From Siphonodentalium dalli (Eukaryota > Mollusca > Scaphopoda > Gadilida > Siphonodentaliidae): a DNA stretch of 64,000 nt. The first letter of the stretch is position 1; each line of letters opens with the position of its first letter. The stretch covers positions 112,979,546 through 113,043,545 of the forward strand of contig CP136068.1 in assembly GCA_032622095.1 (NCBI GenBank). The letters are read 5' to 3'. Positions 1 through 13,600 of the stretch are shown in pieces. Below the pieces are notes generated by a model, which was not told the origin of the DNA, made no database searches, and saw nothing but the letters and a program-made list of their open reading frames with translations. The position numbers and the translations under genes were made by a program.

Positions 1-681
1 TTGTCATGGCCCTACCAGACAAAGAAAGAATAAAACTAGTTATAACCACCATCATTTGTATGGCAAATACATTGCGGAAATCTACCTGTTTTATATTAAA
101 ATAAGTAGACACTATCATAATGGATAACGCTCTTTACTGTTTTCGGGGAAACTGAAGCGTGCTTGCGCTTTATCAGAAACGATCCTTGGAATCACTGTGG
201 GGGAACTACTCCTGGCGATTTGGTTCTCTACCGAGCTTTATTTACATTCTCTACCGAGCAAAGTTTCCGACGGTATATACTACTTTATCTAAGGCAGAGA
301 ATCGAGTTATTCGCAGAGAACGGAGCGCTTGGTTGAGAATCGGAGTGCTCAGCAGAGAATCGGAACAGGAAAATAAAAAGTCAATTTCTGTGCATTTCGG
401 GATTAGTTTTTAACTTTTTTTATACACACCTGTAGCCAGTGACTATATTTTCACGATAGCGCTATGAATCTGTTCTAATGTTGCTGCTTTTACGTTTTAT
501 GCCGCGATTGCTCGATAGAGAATCTGAATCGTCGCTAAAATGCTCACGAAACTCGGTAAAGAACGAATTCGCCAGGAGTAGTTCACACACAGTGTTGGAA
601 TGTTTGACAGACTGACAACGTTTCAAAGCGTGTTAAAACTTCGTCTTTTGAAAGTCGATATCTGGCCCTCAAAATCTCATG
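1..681. other. No gene recognised
   Basis: This is AT-rich DNA downstream of the Reeler gene, with several near-repeats of the kind GAGAATCGGAG at about 290-370. No coding or transposon signature was identified. Confidence 0.4.
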
Positions 682-995
682 TTAACCCTTTACCCAACAG
701 AACGGCCCTGTGCCAATGAATTCTCTTATATATGCGAGTCGACCATAGGTCGCCTCGCATATATAAGAGAATGCATTGGCTTAACACATTAAAAATTATA
801 AAATTGTTAAAGAATGTCGCATATATAAGAGAATGCATTGGCACAGGGCATAACTGTAACCATCACAATGTGGTCAAGGAGCCGGTTCCAATGATATCCA
901 TATTTGTATGGTTTTATTGAGACAGACCCAAGATAATTTAGGCTGTTGCAGCTTTATTTGGCCGTTTTTGGCCGGTTTGTTGGGTAAAGGGTTAA
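682..995 (+). mobile_element. MITE family A, copy 1 (piggyBac-like, TTAA-flanked)
   Basis: The ends TTAACCCTTTACCCAACA and TGTTGGGTAAAGGGTTAA are inverted and TTAA is present at both edges, the target site of piggyBac transposons. Inside is the shared hairpin, GCCAATG.ATTCTC then TATATATGCGAG. The right hairpin has lost one arm: 813-848 keeps only CGCATATATAAGAGAATGC. There is no transposase, so the element is non-autonomous. It sits in the 3' flank of the Reeler gene. Confidence 0.85.
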
Positions 996-1555
996 AGGGT
1001 TAATGGGTCCGATCGATTATGTTCTGCTATAGACCATGGGTGGGTTTTACGGCGTCGAATCTAACCGTGGATATTTTAGCGTTGATCATGACATAAATCC
1101 CTACGCTGGTTAACGCTCGTATATATCATATTCCTCCAAATCAAAAACTGCGAACATTTTGTATCTTGTTACATGCACATTGTAATTTTAAGACATTAAA
1201 TTATACCGCGGGCAGAATATTTCTTAATACCGGTCCCTTAATAATGTGTTTCACATTATATAAAGGTCCCATCTCGCGATGGAATGATATAAGCGACTTT
1301 TGTGACCTGATTTCACTTTGTGACTCTTACAATCATCACGATTACCCCGGGTAATCAAATCATGTTATATTCAAATCAGCTCACAATAGTCGCCTAAATC
1401 ACGAACTCTATTTTGTTCAAAGTTGTAAATTTCCAGGTAAGTACAGTTACCAGATTTTGAATTGTTGGTGCAGCCAGAGCAGATATTCATGTCATGATCT
1501 AACTTTAGCTAAGCTTCTGGAGGTCTGCATTTCGTTCTTGTTCATTCATGTGGAA
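996..1555 (-). other. Presumed 3' UTR or flank of the Reeler gene
   Basis: This unique-looking AT-rich sequence lies directly downstream of the TAG stop. No AATAAA is visible on the minus strand before the family A MITE. No other feature was seen. Confidence 0.35.
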
Positions 1556-1611
1556 CTACAGGATCCTCAGAGTGCTCATCACAGCAACAAGAGCAGCCAT
1601 GATCAAACCAC
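1556..1611 (-). CDS. Reeler gene exon 5: hydrophobic C-terminus and stop
   Basis: The acceptor is TTTTCTTTGCACATAG right of 1611. The exon enters in phase 1, completing TGT (Cys), then codes GLIMAALVAVMSTLRIL and a TAG stop at 1558-1556. A C-terminal hydrophobic run of about 17 residues with no charged tail beyond one Arg is what a GPI-attachment signal looks like; a short membrane anchor is the alternative. The 3' UTR lies at lower coordinates. The nearest AATAAA on this strand fall inside the MITE at 682-995 (about 953-958 and 912-917), so the mRNA 3' end may be supplied by transposon sequence (inference). Confidence 0.72.
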
Positions 1612-4600
1612 CTATGTGCAAAGAAAATATAAAAATGTGTTATAATTTGGCCTGAAAATATCATATATATTACTAATTTGAAATATGTGACCGGCCATAT
1701 CAAATCCAGTCGTAAGTCGGGATTGTTTTATCCTGTGCCAATGCATTCTCTTATATATGCGAGTCGATCACAGGTCGCCTCGCATATATAAGAGAATGCA
1801 TTGGCCTAACAATTTTTTACAATTTTAATAATTTTTTCTTGTATTCTTTAACAATTTTATTATTTCACCCATACAGACCCCCAGACAAACATGAGCAGAC
1901 GACACTCTTCTATATACATCTATATATGTGTGGGGCTCCCTGCAGGGTAATGGATGTTTTTTATTTTATGTCCTAAAAATTGTAAGAAATATTTATTTAA
2001 AAAACATCATAAAAAATTGTTAGGCCAATGCATTCTCTTATATATGCGAGGCGACCTATGGCCGACTCGCATATATAAGATAATGCATTGGCACAGGGTA
2101 AAACAAATCCCGACTTACGACTGGATTTGATCATGCCGGTCACATATATTAAGTGGATGAGCCAGCAGTTTTACTGACCGGGGCCGGATGACAAGGATGA
2201 ATCCATATCGACCCAATTCGTTTAATGGTTAAATTCAGGTTCAAACTCTGACCTCACTGCATATAGTGCACTTCAGGTATACGTGTATTTTATGACCAGA
2301 TCTCACACGCGGTGATTTTACTCGGTTTCCTTGGTGACACAAAACAATCATAATTGTAAATATATTACATTTTAATGTGTGCAGTGCGATTGTACTCATT
2401 TTCACAAGATGCATTAGTGCATTTAACTCTTCGGTCGGTGCATGGTGAATAGCTCTGCTTCGTGGCATTCTTGCAATGACGTGTTAAACCTCAGATGCGA
2501 ATTCGGGCACGTTGTGAACATGCAAGTTCAAAAGAAATTCAACTAGAATATTTTTTACATTCTTTAACAATGATAAAAATAATATAAATTTGTTAGGCCA
2601 ATGCTTTTCTTATATATGCGAGGCGACCAATGGTCGACTCGCATATATATGAGAATGCATTGGTACAGGGTTTTTGCAAAAAGCTCCAGTCACAAAGGTC
2701 AGAGAAAATCATTGAAAAACGTTGAGTAAACGTTGAGTAAACGTTGAGTAAACGTTGAGAAAACGTTGAGTAAGCGTTGTAAACGTTGAGTAAACGTTGT
2801 AAACGTTGAGAAAAACGTTGAGTAAACTATTTCTACTCAATGAGTTGAGTAAAAATATTTACTCAACACTGAAAGTAAAATCGCTCAACAACCGATTGAT
2901 TTTGCTCAATAGTTGACTGAAAAATGTAGATTTATCAGTTAAGCTTTGAAGTTGGCTAAGAAAATATGTTGTTAGAATTCTCGAAACTGAACTGGATCAC
3001 ACATCCAGGATCAGCGACCGAATCAGATTTGGAAATATCGGGAAATTTGTGAACTTATTTTTAATGAAATTCCCGAGTTATTGTTCCTATAACTTTTATC
3101 AATGTGTTGATTGAATCCGCGAATCAGATGTCATGGTTTGTCATTGTTGAGTATTCGTTACAAACCGCTCAACAAATTATCACTCAACGTTTTGAGTAGA
3201 GATTTTACTCAACATGATTTTCAGTGTAAACGTTGGACATTCGAAGTGGGTAGATGTGAGAAATCATACATATCTGTAAATTCATCATCTCCAAAAATAA
3301 AGTGGGAAATTATATCAGTTGTTCTTATTTTCAATATTAATAAAAATCAATAACAATATATCACACGTTGAAACCACTGTTATGTACACATTACTGTTAC
3401 ATAAATTTTACTTCTCAAATGGTTAGCTTTGGTAATGGTGCATTTTATACGCAAGGCGATGACAAGAAACGGTTTTATAAGTGAAACGCCTACAAACTGC
3501 TTTGGCAGTCTGAAGATGAAACTTGAAACGAAAACATTACTTTATGGTTCTCACGATTTACCATTGAATGAAAATATCAAAAATATTTAATTTTGCACAA
3601 GTTCAAAAGTTTATAATACTTTCGCAAATAATGCTACAATTTACGAAACGTAACCAACATCTATATGCAGTCACGAGCACAATTACTGTATTCCACTAAT
3701 CATAATACAAACAGTGTAACAGAACCCCTAAACTTAACTACAACTCAAGGGGCCCGGGACTGGGAAATCAGGCCCAAATGCTATCATACAATGTAAATCT
3801 GATCCGCCATATCAAATCCAATCGTAAGTCGGGATTGTTTTACCCTGTGCCAATGCATTCTCTTATATATGCGAGTCGACCATAGGTCGCTTCGCATATA
3901 TAAGAGAATGCATTGGCCTAACATATATAGAAGCATATAGAAGAGTGTCGTATGCTCATGTGTGTCTGGGGCTCTGTATGGGTGAAATTATAAAATTGTT
4001 AAAGAATAAAAGAAAAAATTATTAAAATTGTAAAAAAAATGTTAGGCCAATGCATTATCTTATATATGCGAGGCGACCTATGGTCGACTCGCATATATAA
4101 GAGAACGCATTGGCACAGGGTAAACAAAAAAATCCCGACTTACGACTGGATTTGATATGGCGGGCCACATATATAGGCCTACATGGTTAAAGGATTACAC
4201 CGGTGTAATTTTTCTCAGTCAATATCGATGCCCGCTAATTCACTGAGCACGTTGCCGAAAAGCGTTTTGTGATTGGCCGCTCCTAACTGAAGTTGTGGCG
4301 ATTCGTGCGATTGAATATTACATTATGCAGTCTGAATCGTTAATCTTCATTCATGTGACGTCACATGAGGGATTACTAGCGACACACAGTGTCAAACCTG
4401 AAAAAAAGTTTTTCAATCTGGTGGGTGAAAATTGAAAAAAATTACACCAATGTAACCCTTTAAGCAGCAACACTAATTATTTGAACCTCATAAGAACTTG
4501 TTGATCATATACATGTATAGTGCAATAGAATAATTCATATGTCGGAAATGGCCACATTAATCATCCGCTTACTGCCAAGTCCAGTTTCTCAATGTTACAT

Positions 4601-7600
4601 TTTCTAAATAATTACAATATGTAGATGTGTGCTATGTTACTAATGGCATACAATATAAATAAAGTTAGAACGGCGCGGTTGTTTACTTACATGTGGGAAC
4701 GATTCCTGTGGCTCCTGAAACAGATGAAATGTACACGTAAATAGACATGCAATAACCACACATAATTGTATATTGTATGTTTATTATCTATCGTCTGATT
4801 ATTTGTTATACCCCCCCCCCCCCACGAATAATAGACCAGTCCGATGTATTCGTTGATAACTAATTGGGAGAATCCAGTTAGTATAGGAATGGTTAATTTC
4901 TATATAATTATCCCACTCAGTTATAAAAGTATACATTGGAGTAGTCTATTATTCATATGGAGGAGTGATCAGGAACAATAAGCAGACAACAGTTAATCAG
5001 AGTGCAGAATGATTCATATTATTAGGGGAGATGTTTAGATAATGGACATGTTTCGCACAATGAACGCCGACAAATAATTATTAAATAGAGTACTACGTCA
5101 CTAGAATTGGATTCTTTTTATTCGTTGTCGTTTTCTCTATTCGACATTAAGGGGGTAGCAGGAAGACATTCTAGCCTGACTATGCGACCCCCTCGAATAT
5201 ACAATACATGTACAATATTTGTCAAATGTACTATGTATTAATATGTGGTGCCATAATGAACGGAACGTGCTTATAACATGCATCTTCACCAAAGTGAACC
5301 ACATGATAAGTAACATTTCTGTAATTCCACTTGTAACGGTGCTACTGGTATTTGCCTTCAAATGCCTGTATGATTGATTCTTGCAAGATAATTGTTTGCT
5401 ATTTACAGGCAAATTACGTTAGCATCGCTATGCAGGTGGTATACTAGAGATTTTACGTCGCCCGTAGTTAGCTTTGGTATATACAGATGCATATTGTATG
5501 CTTGTTTCTACGAACCTTACCGTGCAAACTTGCCAGTGTATTAACTTAGCCTTACCGTCAGTAACAATCACGATTGTCTCAAAAATAACGACAACAAAGA
5601 GCTAATCGTAATAATTATATGCCGTCGTTAAAAATCCGAAAGGTGTCTAATGCGTTCAACAAACGATATATACATGGTATATTATCTGAACAGACGATCT
5701 ATACATGGTATATAATCTGAACAGACGATATATACATGGTATATTATCTGAACAGACGATATATACATGGTATATTATCTGAATAAACGATATATACCTG
5801 GTATATTATCTGAACAGACGATCATGTATACATGGTATATTATCTGAACAAACGATCTATACATGGTATATTATCTTATTATATGACTATCGTTTTTCTT
5901 TCCCCAATACCGCTATTGTATAGCGATCATTTCCTGGCCATCGGATCAGCTGCAGTTTGATCCGATGTCATACCACCCTTCCTCATCTCGCATACTGCGC
6001 ATGACCGGAAAAAGCAGGACAGTTCTTTCTTTATTTTTGATACTAGCGAGCGTGTGAATTGGTTTCATTTCATAATTAATGAGAGAAATTGTGCTTTTTA
6101 AATAAAAAGCATGTCATATAATAAACCTGTTATCGCTGCAGTGAATTGATCTGGGCTTCGCATCACGTCTCGTTGAATATGAAGAGGTCAGATCGCTGGA
6201 TCAAACTCGACGCCTGCGGCGGCTCGTTTGATCCAGCGATCTGACCTCTTCAACTCGACGTGATACTTCGCCCCAGATCAATTCACTGCAGCGATAACAT
6301 GTATTTAACAAACGATCTATACATGGTATATTATCATAACAAACGATATAATAATTCGATCTAATAATTTAGTATAGAAAGCGTTAATGGGTCCACGGGT
6401 CCGATCTAAGAATTTAGTATAGAAAGCGTTAATGGGTCCACGGGTCCGATCTAAGAATTAATTACAGAAAGCGTTAATGGGTTCACGGGTCCGATCTAAG
6501 AATTTAGTATAGAAAGCGTTAATGGGTCCACGGATACGATCTAAGCATTTAGTATAGAAAGCGATAACGGGTCCACGGGTCCGATCTAAATAGTTTAGTA
6601 TAGAAAGCAATAATGGGTCTTCGGGTCCGATCTAATAATTTAGTATTGAAAGCGTTAATGGGTCCGCGGGTCCGATTTAAGAATTTTGTATAGAAAGCGT
6701 TAATGGGTCCACGGGTCCGATCTAATAATTTAGTATAGAAAGCGATAATGGGTCCGCGGGTCCGATCTAATAATTTAGTATAGAAAGCGTTAATGGGTCC
6801 ACGGGTCCGATATAATAATTTAGTATAGAAAGCGTTAATGGGTCCGCGGGTCCGATCTAATAATTTAGTATAGAAAGCGTTAATGGGTCCACGGGTCCGA
6901 TATAAGAATTTAGTATAGAAAGCGATAATGGGTATACAAGGGTCCGATATAAGAATTTAGTATAGAAAGCGTTAATGGGTCCACGGGTCCGATCTAAATA
7001 TTTAGCATAGAAAACGTTAATGGGTCCGCGAGTCCGATCTAATAATCTAGTATAGAAAGCGATAATGTGTCCACGAGCGCGATCTAAGAATTTGGCATTG
7101 AAAGTGATAATGGGTCCGCGGGTCCGATCTAACAATTTAGTATAGGAAGCGTTAATGGGTCCACGGGTCCGATCTACGAATTTAGTATAGAAAGCGTTAT
7201 TGGGTCCGCGGGTCCGATCTAATAATTTAGTATAGAAAGCGATAATGGTCCACGGGTCCGATCTAAATATTTAGCATAGGAAGCGTCAATGGGTCCACGG
7301 GTCCGATCTAATAATTTAGTATAGAAAGCGATAATGGGTCCGCGGGTCCGATCTAAGAATTTAGGATAGAAAGTGTTAATGGGTCCACGTGTCCGATCTA
7401 ATCATTTAGTATAGAAAGCGTTAATCGGTCCACGGGTCCGATATAAGAATTTAGTATAGAAAGCGATAATGGGTTCGCTGGTCCGATCTAAATATTTAGC
7501 ATAGAAAGCGTTAATGGGTTCACGGGTCCGATCTAAATATTTAACATAGAAAGCGATAATGGGTCCGCGGGTCCGATCTAAGAATTTAGTATAGAAAGGG

Positions 7601-10600
7601 TTAATGTGTCCACGGGTCGGATATAAGAATTAAGTACAAAAAGCGTTAATGGGTCCACGGGTCCGATCTAAGAATTTATTATAGAAAGCGTTAATGGGTC
7701 CACGGGTCCGATCTAATAATCTAGTATAGAAAGCGAGAATGGGTCCGCGGGTCCGATCTAAGAATTTAGTATAGAAAGCGATAATGGGTCCGCGGGTCCG
7801 ACCTAAGAATTTGGTATAGAAAGCGTTAATGGGTCGATGGGTCCGATCTAATAATTTGGTATAGAAAGCGCTAATGGGTCCACGCGTCCGATCTAAATAT
7901 TTAGCATAGAAAGGGTAAATGGGTCCACGAGTCCGATCTAAGTATTTACTGTTATCGATAACTGTATGCTTTGATGACTCAATCATAAGTTAAAGGTTAC
8001 ACAATCCGATTCGATGGACCCCATGTCATTAGATTCCAACAACAACAACATTTCTTGGAATGCCACTATAGAATCGTGTAATTGTCAAAACATAATGCTA
8101 ACCACTCTCAACTATAGTATAACATTGCCCAAAAAGAGTTATATAACAACATTTTATTTAACGCATTTTGGTATCGAGAGTATGTCGGTCGGCATTCGTC
8201 GAATATTTGCCAGGCCGCCAAATATTCGAGGTGGTGAAAAATAACATAATTCAAAAATCGATATCTGATAACCATGAGCTTTGATGTTTGGCTTCCTCGA
8301 TTCGAATAAATTATGTTTATCTCCTCCCGTAGTCAAAGAAATAGTAAAATTTAGGATTAATTCGTATTATGCATCTTTAACAAGAAATAATAGCAGTTTA
8401 CGAACATATGTACACTATCTACAGAATAGTTGTCACCAGCTTCGTCGCCATTCTCGTCGCCAACATCGTCAACGTCACCAACGTCGCCATCGTCATCATG
8501 ATCATCAACGTAGCTATCGTCGTCGTCATCATCACCACCACCACCATCATTATCAACATCATTGTCATCATCATCGTCATCGTCACCATCATCATCGTCA
8601 TTATCGTCGTCGTCATCATCACCACCACCATCATCGTCATCACCACCACCATCATCATCGTCATCATCACCATCATCAACGTCGTTATCGTCGTCGTCAT
8701 CATCACCACCACCATCGTAATCATTATTATCGTCAACATTAGCAACGCCTTCATCACCATTGCCATCATAATCATATAATAACTTTTGTAATTATCGTCA
8801 TATCTCTCGTATTCAGCCACATCATCATCATCATCGTCATAGTAGTCGACATCATCACCATCGTCGTCTCCATAACCATCATCACCAGCAGCAACAACAA
8901 CAACATTATCATCGTCGTCCTCGGTATTGTCATAATCGTCATTATCGCTGTCGCTTCATCACGTATTTTATCATCTCTAGATCTCATTCAAACTTATTCA
9001 GCTTTATGTTAAGTAGCATTCCAAGACCCTCCTGTATTTGGGGATTACGAAAACCAAGTAGTGTATAACATTTCCAGGTTCATTCCAGTAATTTCGCAGA
9101 ATGTATTCACATGCAACTGATGGTGCTATTGCGTCATATACGACAGAGCATCTTTAAGGTACACAATCCGGATCAATTTCCTCGTATCATCAAATTCCAA
9201 CAACAACAACAACAAAATTTCTTCAAAAACGCTTAACTTATCAGAATATTTGCTAGGCCGCCAAATATTCCAAGTGGTGAAAGATAACAGTTCAAAAATT
9301 TATATCTGATAACACTAAGCTTTAATGGGTGGGTTCCTCGACTCGAATTATAAATTTGTTTTCCTCGAAGCCAAATAATTGAGAAGCGTTAATTCGGTTT
9401 GTTTCTATAATCCTTTCATGATTAGAGCTTTTTGCGAAAACCCTGTGCCAATGCATTGTCGTATATATACGAGTAGACCATATGTCGCCTCTCATACATG
9501 TATATAAGAGAATGCATTGACTTAACAAATTCACATTATTTTTTATAATTGCTAAAGAATGTAAGAAAACAATGGAAAAAAACAGATAACAAATTGTTAA
9601 AGAATGTACGAAATAATGATAAAAAAAGAAATATAAGACAAAATTATCAAAAATGTAAGAAAAAGTGATAACAATTCATTAAATTGTTTAGAATTTTAAG
9701 AAAAAAAACTATATTATTATTATATAATGTAAGACAAAATTATAAAAAATGATAAAAACTGTTAAAGAATGTAAAAAAAATGTTTAAAAAAATGATAAAT
9801 ATTGTTCAATAATGTTAGAAAAATTGAAAAAAAAAAAGGATAACAAATTGTTAGGCCAATGCATTCTCTTATATATGCGTGGCGACCTATGGTCGACTCG
9901 CATATATAATAGAATGCATTGGCACACTGTATGTAATGTGACACGAACTGTGTACTCACCATCGTAAGTTATTGCCACGCTCGTGACTACGGTGTAGATA
10001 GTTGTTTTATTGTCGACAAATGTGCACCTGTAAGAAATCATGCATGGTGTATAAATATAATGCTCTGATCAGTGGCGTGGCTGGAGGGGGTGTCTAACTT
10101 GGAATTTCCAACAACTGCACACTCTTGACAGACGAGATTCCCCCAACGCTGTGAAGCTGCATCTGAACCAACTCTTGGTTTGAATTGGAATTTTCTAACT
10201 GATATCTCAAATTTTCCAATCGTTTGGAAATTCCAACTTAACAACCTTGTATGATTGGAAAACTGATCTACATTTCAATCTAAAATTTCGACTCTAATTA
10301 AACAATCCATTTATAGTACTAAATTCAAGCCAATTATCTTATCGCTAAATGTTTTCCTCATAGAACTGAATTATAGATACCAATGTGAGAAGTATATCGC
10401 ACGATGCCAATGGAAACAACAAGAATTTTCGAAAAAAGCGGGTTCCTTTTAGAAAAGGCTATCAATAAACTTGAGTGTCCTGGAAATGATCTCTTCACCA
10501 GTTCAAAAACTGACTTAATTATTATACCCAGGGAATACGATTACCCCCCCCCCCCCCCCACACACACACACACACACACACATCCTTGTTTGTATTACAT

Positions 10601-13600
10601 ACGTTGGGGGGACATTTCTTTAGAAATTCCAACAATACCGCAGTTGTGAGGACCTCGTTATTTCGTAAATATATCCAAACTCGGAGGGTACCTTTAACGA
10701 AATAACGGCAATCTTTGTAACGCATGCGTAGTATCATTTCCGCCTAGTGCGGACGAAAAAATATCCAAAATTTAAAAAAATACAAATTTCCGTCGCATTA
10801 AGGGAAAAAATTGTTAACATTGTGAGGACATTGTTTTACTATATGAATGTCCTCACATAGTTGGTTTGACACACTCACACACCCTTGTTTGTATTACATA
10901 CGTTGTGGGTACATTTCTTTAGAAATTCAAACAATACCGTAGTTGTGAGGACCTCGTTATTTCGTAAATATATCCAAACTCGGAGGGTACCTTTAACGAA
11001 ATAACGGCAATCTTTGTAACGCATGCGTAGTATCATTTCCGCCTAGTGCGGACGAAAAAATATCAAAAATTTAAAAAAATACAAATTTCCGTCGCCTTAA
11101 GGGAAAAAATTGTTAACATTGTGAGGACATTGTTTTACTATATGAATGTCCTCACAGAGTTGGGTTGACACACTCACACCCTCCCTCACGCACACACCCT
11201 CTCACATACACACACACCATCACACACACAATCCAGTACCACAATGCCGTCTATGTTTACATGCGCCGTACACAGGAACAAAGTTCAAGGATTAAAATTA
11301 CAGAATTACTATATAAAAATTAACATATATTCGATTTATCCCTATCCACATGTAAGTCAGTGGATGTGCATATGATGTACGAAAGAGAGAGATACTTTAT
11401 TCCTCCATATCAACGGAGATTACATATATTACAAATATATACAACAAAATAATTACATATAATTTGTTAATACAATCTGGGAGCTATGCGCGTAAACACA
11501 TTTGCTAAGTTTTAGTGCAATTTTACTGCCAGTATCGTGAACAGTTCTCAACACAGCCGCATTTGGTATTAAACGCCAACATATACATAATGGCTAGGAT
11601 ATGTTTAACCGCAATAAAACATATCCATATAATTGGTCGCCATTCAGAGGTGTTCATTTATATGCTGAGGGTATATACTTTCTATTCCGAGCAGAGGAAA
11701 CAAATGAAGCGAACGCATCGCTTTAATAAGAGATTCTCGTTGCAGAGAAGATGGATCTGCAGTGGGATACACCCACCAAAGCAGTACGCTAGAAATGTGT
11801 TTTTGCTGAGGCTATCTAGGAGCGCGAATGTTTCTACCCCATGTCTGTCGATTATTGCATCGATTTACATCCATTCATTGATGTCTGTTTATACTAATAC
11901 AAAAATTAGTTTTACTTAAAGTATGTGTAGGAGTAGGAAGATATACATGTATTCATTGGTGTCCGATAGTACATAAGATAGTATAGTAGATAGAGTTTGA
12001 TGTGTTCCCGGATCTGGGATAATCTTCCATTCCCCATTGTTGTATTGATAGGGTTAATTGTATAATGGTAAGCACCATATACAGAAGAGATCTATAATAC
12101 GATGAATATGAGCGTACACACATCATTAACCCTTTACCCAACAAAACGTCAAAAAAACGCCCAAATAAAGCTTCAACAGCCTAAAATATCTTCGGTCTGT
12201 CTCAATAACACCATACAAATATGGATATCATTGGAACCGGTTCATTGACTACATTGTGATGGTTACAGTTATTCCCTGTGCCAATGCATTGTCTTATATA
12301 TGCGAGTCGATCATAGGTCGCCTCGCATATATAAGAGAATGCATTGGCCAAAAAAAAACAAAAACAAAAAACAGTTTTTACCATTTTTTCTTACATTCTT
12401 TAACAATTTTATAATTTTTTCGTACAGTTTTTAACAATTTTAATAATATTTTTTAAATTCTTTGACAATTTTATCATTTTTAATATGTGTTAAGCCAATG
12501 CATTCTCATATATATGCGAGGCGACCTATGGTCGACTCGCATATATAAGAGAATGCATTGGCACAGGGCCGTTCTGTTGGGTAAAGGGTTAACAAGATCA
12601 TACCTTAATCGCTGATGACTGTACAACTCATTGTACAACACAGGTATGAGTAGAAGAATAGAATAATCCAGTAGCAATAGTGTGATATACGCTATTAGTG
12701 AACGTATAGATAACGTATATACCATGATACCTCAGACCTTATATGGACACATGATACCACCGACACTAGAAAATAAATACCCGTTCTCGAGAGCGGGAAC
12801 TTCACTCCTCCTGGAAGCTTGATACCACCAACATCTCTATATAACATGTATACATAGTGCTTACCAGTAGATACTTATACAATATAAACATGCTATATGT
12901 TATAACTAAACTGACTCAACAATTTCCACCGCTTCAACACGGTTCACGCTGGCCGGAAACACTATTTCTGTCAAAGTTTTTGCCTTTACGATTGAATTGT
13001 TTCAGAAACATCAGCCAAATTGAAAAACCACAATAGGGGGATCATCGAGAAAACAGAACCTAAAACAAAAATATAAACAAACGCAAATAACTTATCAATT
13101 TAGAGATATTGAAACTTATTTAAATCATGTACCCAGAAAAGTTTCAATAACCATTGTTCGCTTTCGGCGTAGAAACCACCGCCTCCCGATTGAAACAGGT
13201 TCGTGGGGAAAAACAACAGACCATGGATCGAGATATTACTGTATAGTGCGGCCAAATCCAAAAAGAGCTTTAGTTTTCGAGATACCCCTACCCACTGTAG
13301 AACAAGTTACAACCAGCTTTTTTTAAAGAAGAAATATATATATATTGTTCACGAAAATGGTAGTGAAAAATAACGGAATTTGTGGTGGCTATAGTCAAAT
13401 CGACGATGAACCATACCCACCAGTGTCTTTTCCCAGAAATTAACGATTTTGGTAAAGCGAGCACTGTGGCTATGTCCTAACCTATTTGCCAACATTGTTG
13501 TTACAATTACTATATCATACCATAGTCTGCTTGATATGAAAAAAATGTTGCTTAGTTTTGATTTTCCTGCCATTTGGCGCCGAAACATTTAATTTTTGCT

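Noticed and set aside
6357-7952. CRISPR-like regular repeat array
   Set aside because: Units are contiguous 45-mers without unique spacers, in a eukaryotic intron.
8281-8987. Long ORFs rich in His/Arg, Ile/Val or Met/Thr
   Set aside because: They come from a triplet repeat read in several frames on both strands; no start context, domain or splice support.
11515-11919. 134-codon plus-strand ORF as a host exon
   Set aside because: No recognisable domain and no convincing splice sites; it overlaps a probable LINE 3' region.
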